Shown: in pieces, positions 39,709 through 64,000 of the stretch
Position numbering within the stretch: the first letter of the stretch is position 1
How the letters are laid out: every line of letters starts with the position of its first letter
Origin: Oxyruncus cristatus
Taxonomy: Eukaryota > Chordata > Aves > Passeriformes > Cotingidae
Assembly: GCA_013399855.1 (NCBI GenBank)
Contig: VXAY01004345.1
Span: 282 to 64,281 of the forward strand
Direction: 5' to 3'
DNA length: 64,000 nt
Position numbers and translations under genes: made by a program
Notes under the pieces: generated by a model
Databases searched by the model: none
What the model was told of the DNA's origin: nothing
What the model saw: the letters and a program-made list of their open reading frames with translations, nothing else

Positions 39709-42700
39709 GGCAGCTGGGTGGGAGAGGGGGCCCGTTGGACATCCCCATGGCATGGAACTGGAGAGAAGAGAAAGTGTACATATATATATAAATATAGATA
39801 CAAAGAAGAGCAGAGGTCAGTGAAGTTTATATGTTTTCATATGTCATCACCCAGAAGTACAATGAATTTCATCTCATACCAGGAAACCTGAAGGCTTCCC
39901 CCACCTTTTCCTTTGTGTTTTGTGTTTGTACTTGCCAATCATGGAACTGATGATGAATGTACAAGGTCTGTGTTTCCTAACAATCTCTGAAGTTTCTACG
40001 TTATCCAGATTGCTGTCCAGGAGATTCAGTTCAGGCCAGCAGCTCCAGATCCAGCAAAACCAATAAGACCAACTGCACTCTGAATTTCCCGAGGAAACAA
40101 GCACCTGCAAAAGGCAGTTTTCACAATCAGCAGCCTAAAATGGCTCAATATTTGCACATAACCTTAAAAAAGGGATCCAGGATGTGTTTGAATCACATGA
40201 ATTTTGCCTTACATGATCGTTTCTTGAAGACAAAGTTTAATTGTTTCTATCAAATGTTTAGTAACTGCAACGTGAACTAAGTGCGAGATCGGGGTAGTCT
40301 CATTGCATAAAGGAATAATTAGTGGGATGAAAAAGAAAATGATTTAAGAAAAAACCTGTGTGTGAAATGTAGCAAAACTGACAGCTTTCTATGTACAGTG
40401 TTAATAGAAGGGAAATAGTTAGAAATATTTTTGCAGCGTGTATTTAAAAGAATAAAAATGGCATAGAGTTGTGCATTATGAGAATCTTTTTAATGTCCAT
40501 TTTAGTTGTCCTTTAAAGACAGGAGTAAATTTTTTTCAGCAAAAGGAAAGGTTTTAAATAGTAGAAAAATTTAAAAATTAATTTAAAAAGAAAGTTACTG
40601 TAATATTCTTCAAAAGACTTGCAGATAGGTAGGAACAGGTAGTTTGCAGAGCATCTTGGGAAGGGGGTGTGTGGGTGTGTGTGTGGGTGTGTGTGTGCAT
40701 CTGTGTTTTCTAGTCTTATTTGATAAGGAGTTGTTTCTTTCAAAAAAAAAATTGCAAAACATAGTACTTAAAATGTTTAAGAAATCCATTGGTGTTCCTG
40801 TGTAAAGATCCCACTGAAGTTTATCCAGGATAATTCTCAAGATCTTGGCTGGAGAGCATTTACAGCTGCTCTGCACCACCAGTGTCTGCACCAATGGGAT
40901 TATCTGTAAAAAAATTTAAAAATTCAGAAAAATAAAGAAGCCAACGTCCTACACAGTGCTGTGTGTGCTTCTCTGTCTTATGAAGGGACCTGACAAGGTT
41001 AAACAAGTCTGTTGGAAGCAGGATGCTCATCCAGGAGCCCTTGTTACTTGGGGTAAACAAATTAACGCTTCTTCATTATGTCCAAGTCATTGAAAGACCT
41101 GGAAACATGAACAACTTTTAGTGTGTTGAAAATGAAACACACAGACCTCGTCCTCTTCACTGGTTTTTGCTGCAAGGACAAGGCAAGACATCGCAATGCA
41201 CTGCAGATATTTTAATGGGGCCTGAAGGGAGAAGAAGAAAAGACCAAGTAAAGAAGGTAAGAATCTTGGCGGAAATAGTTGCATTCTATGACACATGCAC
41301 AAGTTTCAAACTTTCATTTGAGTTACAGTTGCTTCTGAATTAGTTTAGCTACAGAATCTGGAAATAGAACAAGGAAATTCAAAAGTGAAGCAGAATAAAT
41401 CCTTTTATTGGTTCAACCTTTATTCATGTATCCCACCATTTTTAGACTATGCAATGCCACATTATTTACAATGCAATGTTATTCCTCTTCTCACCTCAGA
41501 TACTGGTTCAGATTGGACTTCAGGCAGAATTTCTTCATGGAAGGGATTGTTAAGCCCAGGGAGGTGTTGACTGAATGACTGGACGTGGCACTCAGTGCTC
41601 TGGTTTAGTTGACAAGGTGGACTTGACAAAGGTTGGACTTGATGATCTTGGAGGCCTTCTCCAACCTTAATGATTCTGTGATTCTACGTGCCAGTATGAA
41701 TCTAAATGGAATTGAGAGCTGCAAGGCTCAGCTCAACTCCCAGCTGTGCTGTTACTCCAGTGGCAGAAAACATCACCCCCACAGTTTGGTTAAAAACTGT
41801 GGTTTCAAAACTAAAATATTAAAAACTACAACATGAGTGCTTTGTGTTTAGCAGAGACAACCAGATGATAATGAGTTCTTTGGACTTATCACAGCATTTG
41901 GACTCAGTTCACACAAACACTCCTAACGAAGACTATGCATCAGTGGAACCTCATCAAACACTCGAGTTCATACATGTATGTCTGTGTGTGCTTAAAGGCC
42001 TTCCCCAGCAACGGCCCCGACTGCTCCCGAAATCTGCTGCCAAACATAGTCCCTGCTTTGTGTGTAAACTGATTACATGCTCCTTACATTCCCAGGCAGT
42101 AATCTGGCCAGGGAAAAGCTGAGAGATCTCTACCTTCACTGATGCCAACAGCCTGATGAAGATGATGGTCTCCACGGCAAACATTTCAGGGTAAAACTGG
42201 AACTTGGAGCTTATTTCTGCAATCCAGAGAACTGCTTTCTGGTAACTCAACAGAGAGATATCTGTGCCCTGAGGGGGAGGAAAAGTTAGAAGAAAAATAC
42301 AGTTAGTGCTTTGATGATTTTGTTAACATATCTCCAAAGGAAGACTCAAATCTTTTTAAGTGCTCTAATTAGCATTTTGGATGTCTGGAGGCTGGAAATG
42401 AAGGGAATTGTTGGCTGTGTCTACAGAGGGAGGACAAGGGCACATTTCGGTGATGCTTAAACCACCGGTTTGTGTTGCTCACCCAGTCATGCCCAGCTGG
42501 GTGACTCCGGCCTGGTACTGGGTTATACTGGAGTAATGAGTGGGGAAACACCCAGCCCTCCCAAAATGAGCTCTTACAAACAAGGTGCTGAGTGTGCTTG
42601 TTATTCCCACCTGGGGAAAACTGAAGCCTCAGTGCAGCACCTGTTCAACTCAGGCAGCCTCAACAGAGAAACTGGAGTCAGGAGCAGGTTTTGATTTACT

Positions 42701-42777
42701 CTGCAAGAGTTTTAGCAGCCCTTGAATTTGCTGAGCGTTGGGACCACAGAGCCAGGTTTGTGACTCCCCCAAGGCAC
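39170..42777 (-). CDS. CCNI2: Cyclin-I2 (cyclin I family member 2), 5' end not resolved
   Basis: Minus-strand exons in order are 42700-42777, 42134-42261, 41147-41221, 40768-40903, an uncertain internal exon, 39528-39713 and 39170-39268. Cyclin I proteins are atypical cyclins related to CDK5 regulation. The cyclin box shows [20 protein letters not shown], then [20 protein letters not shown], then [20 protein letters not shown], and later [20 protein letters not shown], all matching cyclin I/I2. CCNI2 is preferred over CCNI because of neighbours SEPTIN8 and KIF3A and close agreement of the LPQRNPSLH exon with human CCNI2 as I recall it. Relative to cyclin I, three residues (Met-Glu-Arg) are missing after ILR. 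The first exon was not identified between 42778 and 44700, and the link between 40768 and 39713 is weak, so an intact reading frame is not proven. Confidence 0.85.
39528..39713 (-). CDS. CCNI2: CCNI2 exon antisense to SEPTIN8 tail exon
   Basis: 186 nt, 62 codons, phase 0 to phase 0. It runs from [20 protein letters not shown] through [20 protein letters not shown] to DLLKKAQ. The acceptor is CTCCCACCCAG and the donor CAG|GTAGGA. It matches the second cyclin fold of human CCNI2, as remembered, at most positions. It contains the whole SEPTIN8 long-tail coding exon on the opposite strand. Confidence 0.93.
39543..39708 (+). CDS. SEPTIN8: SEPTIN8 long-isoform terminal exon (cysteine-rich tail)
   Basis: Acceptor TTTTTTTAG, then C completes an Asn codon, followed by 54 residues and TGA at 39706-39708. 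The tail starts [19 protein letters not shown] and ends [17 protein letters not shown]. It closely matches the C-terminus of the long human septin-8 isoform as I remember it, with the same length. The CCSC cluster is a plausible palmitoylation site; I recall reports of a palmitoylated long septin-8 tail in brain cells, but cannot verify this here. The exon lies wholly inside a CCNI2 coding exon on the opposite strand. AATAAA at 40451 is the nearest downstream poly(A) signal. Confidence 0.9.
40000..40079 (-). CDS. CCNI2: CCNI2 candidate linking exon
   Basis: This is the only frame and splice combination I found that accepts a phase-1 donor and delivers phase 0 to the next exon. It encodes a Trp-rich run ending [15 protein letters not shown]. 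The family has about 14 residues here with a W-P pair in human CCNI2; this candidate has 26, so the match is poor and the true exon may be elsewhere or lost. Confidence 0.25.
40451..40456 (+). terminator. SEPTIN8: Putative poly(A) signal of SEPTIN8 long isoform
   Basis: First AATAAA on the plus strand after the long-isoform stop. A second AATAAA lies at 40931. If used, the UTR overlaps CCNI2 introns antisense. Confidence 0.35.
40666..40698. repeat. GT microsatellite with GGGT interruptions
   Basis: Interrupted (GT)n in a CCNI2 intron. Confidence 0.9.
40768..40903 (-). CDS. CCNI2: CCNI2 exon with three-residue deletion
   Basis: 136 nt, phase 0 to phase 1. It encodes [20 protein letters not shown] then [20 protein letters not shown] and FLNIL. 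Cyclin I has ILRMERIILDKL here. The donor is TTAA|GTACTA, which is weak. Confidence 0.85.
41147..41221 (-). CDS. CCNI2: CCNI2 exon, cyclin box
   Basis: 75 nt, 25 codons, reading [20 protein letters not shown] then SEEDE. The acceptor is CTCCCTTCAG and the donor GAG|GTCTGT. It matches cyclin I HPKYLSCIAISCFFLAAKT. Confidence 0.9.
41510..41688 (+). mobile_element. CR1 LINE 3'-end fragment
   Basis: It has GATTGGACTTCAGGCAGAAT, CAGGGAGGTGTTGA, GGTTGGACTTGATGATCTTG, TTCTCCAACCTTAATGATTC and a terminal TGTGATTCTA. It is internally deleted compared with usual CR1 copies. It lies in a CCNI2 intron. Confidence 0.92.
42134..42261 (-). CDS. CCNI2: CCNI2 exon, first cyclin-box helices
   Basis: It encodes [20 protein letters not shown] and on to [11 protein letters not shown]. 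Two AG acceptors lie 7 nt apart (after CCCCTCAG and after GGCACAG). Only the second keeps frame with the upstream phase-1 donor. The donor is GTAGAG. Confidence 0.85.
42700..42777 (-). CDS. CCNI2: CCNI2 early exon (probable)
   Basis: The minus-strand acceptor is CATTTTTTCAG and the donor AGA|GTAAAT. It is 78 nt, phase 1 to phase 1, encoding [18 protein letters not shown] and GLLKLLQ. The A-L-x-E-x-x-x-W pattern matches the AI-REAQMW start of cyclin I, and the phase joins the next exon to give LQNISLL, as in cyclin I (NQNVSPS). Confidence 0.6.
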
Positions 42778-44560
42778 CTGAAAAAATGTACTGGGTTTTT
42801 TCTTTCTTATATCTTATCTGAAGCTGCTTTGAGGTGAGAAGAAGGCCTCTGGCTGCCATGACAATGCATGCAGGACCCATGGCACACACCTGAACATTAT
42901 TGTGGGAGAACTGAAAGGGCCAAGCAGCTGCACAGAACAGACAACATCAACCACCAATTTGTTTAATATTACTCATCACATTAGCCTAATTTGCTCAATT
43001 TGGTAGTAAAAATACTTGGTAAAAAGTAGCATTTCTAGACTATTGCAAAAAAGAGACAAGGCTGGCAGGGCACTTCTGTGCCTACTTCCATGGTTCTGAT
43101 GCACTTACAGAAGCAGCTGAGCAAAACTGTTTCCATTGCACAAAGGCCAAGGAGTGTTGTATCTTCCTAAGGTAGCAGCTTGGAATAGGACTGGGTTTCT
43201 GCTAGGCCTCAATGAATTCCCTCTTCTCCCACCTTAACAGATGGAACTCACAAATAGTGTAGAGCACAATTAACTCTAATGTGCCAAATTTATGGTTTAG
43301 CCATTGATTGGCTGCTCTTACCTGCTCTACCACATTTCCCAGAACTACTTGAGTCAGAACAAAATGCAAAGCCCCTGGTTTACACAGGGCATTAATAAGA
43401 GAAGTTTACTCCTGTGCAGTTGGGAGGGGGAAACAATAATTAAAGTCTCACCCTCTGGCTGATGTGGGCTGTCCCTGAGAAGGACAGAGAGCAGGTCCCG
43501 CAGCTGGACCCCTCAGCCAGGACCTTTGGTGCCCATCCTGGGAAAAGCAGCCCTGCATCACCTCCCTGTGCTCTCTGGGTCCACACCACGCTTCCCAGCC
43601 CAGCTGGGTCCGTCTTACCCTCACTGTCCTCTCCCCAGCCCCCTGGGTTAAACATTTTCTGGTGTGAAATGACTCTATTAGCCCACAGATCTCAGCGTTC
43701 AGCACAGCTCTGGGTAGCACCATGGCAGTGAATAAATTGCAAAGTGACTGAACACCTGGTCCTTGCGCTTCCTGACTCACCTGGTGACACTCCCTGGGGT
43801 GTCAGGGAATGGCCCTGTCCCGTCATTCCCAGCCCTGTGACATACCGGTCAGTTTGGTGGGGGAGTTCTGGAAGCCCCAGATCAATCCTGCCCACATTCC
43901 TGCTCCTGCCTACACCCTCCAGCAAAAATACAGCACAGGTAACGCACAGCCCTGGGTTTGTGCCTGTGCTTGGTGCTCTGTGCTGGGCACTCCTGGCCTT
44001 GCCCTGGGATCCCAGGCCCTAGTTGTCCATAGCCAAGGCAGCGAGGGGAGGAGTGGGACTGGAACAAGGCCCTGTGACCTGCCAACAGGATTTGGGCGTA
44101 CAGAAACACCCAGGGGGAGCAAGACAGGTAGGACTGAGGAGCCAGGGAAACTATTAATGGACATTTCGTGTTGCACAAAATTATGTCTTTGACTCTTAAT
44201 GACATATATTATGAAAGGAAAAAGCCAGGTTGTTGGAATAACTTAGTCTAGTTCCTATAAATGTATGGCACGTGGACAGTGGGATGTGGACATTCAGCGG
44301 GGTGAGTAGAACAGCAGGTGTAGAGGATCCCAGCAGCATGCTGTGAGAATTTACACTAAATGGCAGATAACCTGTACACGTGCGTCTTCTATGCACCGGG
44401 CTAATTGATTTCTGTGCCACTTGGTGTGTATTGTTTATATTTAAGGCACTCTGCATTCCCTCTATCTCAGGAGTAATTCAGAAGGTTCCAGTCAGGGAAA
44501 GGAGGAGATGGATTTTGTGTGTGGAGAACAGGCTGGAGCTGTGGGAGCCCAGTGAGACCG
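42778..44560 (-). other. Presumed CCNI2 first intron and upstream region; no exon resolved
   Basis: The CCNI2 initiator exon should lie here or in the CpG island to the right. Several open minus-strand frames exist (for example 43448-43780), but none has cyclin-like residues or a suitable phase-1 donor after an ATG. Confidence 0.4.
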
Positions 44561-44668
44561 CAGTCAGACCCAGAGAACACCAGCCAGAGCCCCCCGGGCC
44601 CCCGATCATCCCCCTCAGAGCCCGCTCAGAGCGCGGGCGGTGTCCGGGCCCGCCCCCTCCGCCCCGCC

Positions 44669-44682
44669 GTTCCCATGGCGAC
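44669..44682 (+). promoter_or_regulatory. KIF3A: X-box-like RFX site
   Basis: GTTCCCATGGCGAC matches the RFX X-box consensus GTTNCCATGGNAAC with one mismatch. It lies about 213 bp upstream of the KIF3A start codon. RFX factors control many cilium genes, and KIF3A is a ciliary motor. Confidence 0.45.
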
Positions 44683-44894
44683 AGGACGCCCCACCCTCCC
44701 CCGCCGCTCCGGCCTCGCCATTGGCTGGGCCCGCTCCGGCCCCGCCTCCCCTGTCCGGCCATTGGCGGCGCGTCCCCCGCAGCGCGCGCGGATTGGTCGC
44801 GGGGCGGGGCGGGGCGGCGCAGCGCAGGCGCAGTGCCGTTTTTGTCCCGCGGTGCCGCCGCCCGGGCGGTGCTGTCGCCGCCGCCATCACCATC

Positions 44895-61798
<16,904 letters not shown>

Positions 61799-64000
61799 TG
61801 TGACCTGGTCAGAATTCCTGTAAAAGTCAGTGAGTGTATATGGTTTGGCCAGAACATGGAATTCAAGAGATGGCACAGTTTAACATGGCTATAATGGCTA
61901 TAATTTTTTATTTTAAAAAAATGTATTTTTCCTTAGTTGCCTGTATATTGTATGTTATATTAACATATTATTAAGCTGGTGTATATGATGGTTGTGAAAT
62001 TCCATATGTTAAACGTGTTGTGCAGGGAAACTTGTTGGCAATCCTTGTGGAAATGTATAGAAATAAGGGTTCTAGATGTGTGTTTAAGTGCTAGACGTGT
62101 TAGTTCTAAACAGTTAATGAAATCCTAAAATTAAGGCTGGTAGGTCTGACTTATGCCCTGCTTTGCACATAACTGGCAGCTTTCACTATTGTCCCCTGTT
62201 GCACTGATCTGTGTTTGAATGTGGTTGCTGCAAACCTTTAAGAGCATCAAATCTTATTTAATATTCTCACTGTGGCTGTTAACCTGATAGTATTGTGCAT
62301 CAAATACACAGTCCTTTCTTTCTGTCTTGCTGTACAGAGGAAGTAACTGGATAGGAAAAACATGAACTACAAAAGTCTGAGATATCTGAGAAGGGACCAT
62401 GCTCTGAAGTGCAGCAGAAATCAAGTGTGTCTAGTAATGCTTGTATTTTTATCGGTTTGTGTGGGATCTGCTGGCACTATGGAGAATGAGACCTTGGATA
62501 TGAAGGCAAAAAGAGCTTTTTTCCTTCTTTTAAGGCTGTGTTGCAGCATTGCTTTGGCTGCTTTTTGTGCTTGGGGGCTGGAATTTTAAAATGTATGTGA
62601 ACAGTTTTGTAATCTGAGCAGCTGAGGGGGATTTCAGGGGGTGCTGTAACCCCAGGACTGGGTGCCAGCTGTGTGGGGCTGTGAGCACTGTGGCTCCATT
62701 CTTTCATCCCTGGCTACAAGGCTCTAGGCCAGTGCTCTACACTGAGGATGAATTTGACTCTTCTACAGTCAAACAGAACGAACTGCCCAGTTTTCCCAGA
62801 ACAGTAACACCCCCTGAAATAGCTGCTGCTGTCTGTGCTCCTGTGTAGGCTGTACTGGGTCTCTGCCTATGCTCTGATGAGAGGAGAAAAATTCTGGTCT
62901 CTGATAATAACCATTTGTTTGCAATGGCTGCTCTCTTTCTTTGATATTTATGCTGCAAACAGACACATATCACTTTGATACATTGCTTTTGTGTCACAGA
63001 GAAAATGTATCTCCTTTGGACTGTGTGTGCTTTATAACTCATCACATCAGCTCGTGGGCACCTCAGCAGCTCCTGTGCCGTGCAGGGGGGATGAGCTGTG
63101 ACCTCCCTGGCATCTTAGGGTTGCCTGGAGGGTGAAAAACTGTGATTTGCTGACAGGAGAAATGGAATCCTTCAATGTGACGGAGCACAAGACAGTTCCT
63201 CAGGTGTCCAGAGTCCTTGCTCTGCAATTACCAGAGTGTTCTTGAGAAGTACTGAGAGTAGTTAGAAGCCCTTTCTTGCTGTCATGATGCCTTGGGGCTC
63301 TGTAACAGGATCTGTAATAGTTAAAACTGGTCTTGGAAGGGCATATTTTACTCTGAATGATATATTCAGTGCTATTCTAAACGAGTTATAACGTTTTCCC
63401 TGTATTTTTAATGTAAGTTTTTCCCTGTTTTTTGGGATCATGACCCAGAAGGACATAGTGCTCTCTTCTGGGGAGGGAGGTGTCACCGAAGTTCATACAA
63501 CACACAGATAAAGCACTGGTGTTTGTTTTCTCTAGCCTAGCACTTGGAGGTAAATGCTCGGTCCTTGCTCTGAGCTGCAGTTGGTCTTGCTTGTGAAGAG
63601 CTGGCTGTATTTTGAACATGCTTGAGTAGAGTTGGGTTATCTTGTTTCATCCTCCTCATCAAGCAAAACAAACTGAACTTGCTTCAGTGCTCTTTGAAGT
63701 CTGCTGTCAGTTCTGAGTCCAAGCAGATAAATGCACAGCTGTGACCTGCACTAGTTCTCAGGACCAGGGACAACTTGTATTTCCTTTTTGTGTTACGTCT
63801 TGTGCTAACATTTATTGAATGATCTGTTTTTTAAGGGAGTTTCTCTTGAGCTGTGCTTTCAAAAAGACCATTGAAAACTCTCACCTGACAGACATCAGTG
63901 GCTTCAAGATACCACTGTGGACCATGGCATTGCATTTAAGATATTTAAAACTTAACTATAGGGGCATAGGCTTTACAATTAATGTTACAGTCCTGCTTCT
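61799..64000 (+). other. KIF3A: KIF3A 3' UTR and downstream flank
   Basis: AT-rich and non-coding. I found no plus-strand AATAAA or ATTAAA here, so the transcript may end beyond the window or use a variant signal. No gene is seen on either strand. Confidence 0.55.

Noticed and set aside
40014..40108. Alternative CCNI2 linking exon starting after TTTTGCAG at about 40109 and reading through [11 protein letters not shown]
   Set aside because: The residues fit the family length, but no GT donor follows before an in-frame TGA, so it cannot join the next exon.
42262..42268. Use of the upstream AG acceptor for the CCNI2 exon at 42134-42261
   Set aside because: The extra seven bases would put the exon out of frame with the phase-1 donor at 42700; only the downstream AG gives LQNISLL.
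61799..64000. Start of IL4 or another cytokine gene to the right of KIF3A
   Set aside because: Expected from synteny, but no exon with signal peptide or cytokine-like residues was seen in this stretch.

Overview
This is bird nuclear DNA. Three intron-rich genes can be read from protein-level conservation, canonical splice sites and matched reading-frame phases, and the dispersed repeats are CR1-type LINE 3' ends typical of bird genomes. I cannot name the species. Comparisons with human proteins are from memory. The gene set and orientations match the SEPTIN8-CCNI2-KIF3A block of human 5q31, inverted.

Layout. (1) Positions 1 to about 40.5k, plus strand: SEPTIN8, a filament-forming GTP-binding septin. 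Its first coding exon lies left of the window, and intron 1 fills 1-16215. Eight shared coding exons run from 16216 to 26493. Transcripts then take one of two last exons: a short form at 29110 that adds Asn and stops, followed by a long AT-rich 3' UTR, or a long form at 39543-39708 that adds a 55-residue cysteine-rich tail. (2) 39170-42777, minus strand: CCNI2, a cyclin I relative. Five exons are well supported, one more is likely, one internal exon is only a weak candidate, and the first exon was not found. (3) 44560-45270: a CpG-island promoter with CCAAT boxes, GC boxes, an NRF1-like site and an RFX X-box-like site. (4) 44895-61798, plus strand: KIF3A, the kinesin-II motor subunit, complete with 17 constitutive coding exons and two in-frame cassette exons of 72 and 9 nt. 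(5) 61799-64000: KIF3A 3' UTR and flank.

The standout feature is at 39528-39713. The whole coding part of the SEPTIN8 long-tail exon lies inside a CCNI2 coding exon on the other strand. The frames are offset so that both genes share their wobble positions. The SEPTIN8 polypyrimidine tract doubles as CCNI2 Leu-Lys-Lys codons, and the SEPTIN8 stop codon is antisense to CCNI2 Pro-Gln codons. Both peptides resemble their human counterparts as I remember them, so the dual coding probably predates the bird-mammal split. Other points of interest are a GC-AG intron in SEPTIN8, a 9-nt microexon in KIF3A, and a CR1 copy ending about 51 bp before a KIF3A splice acceptor.
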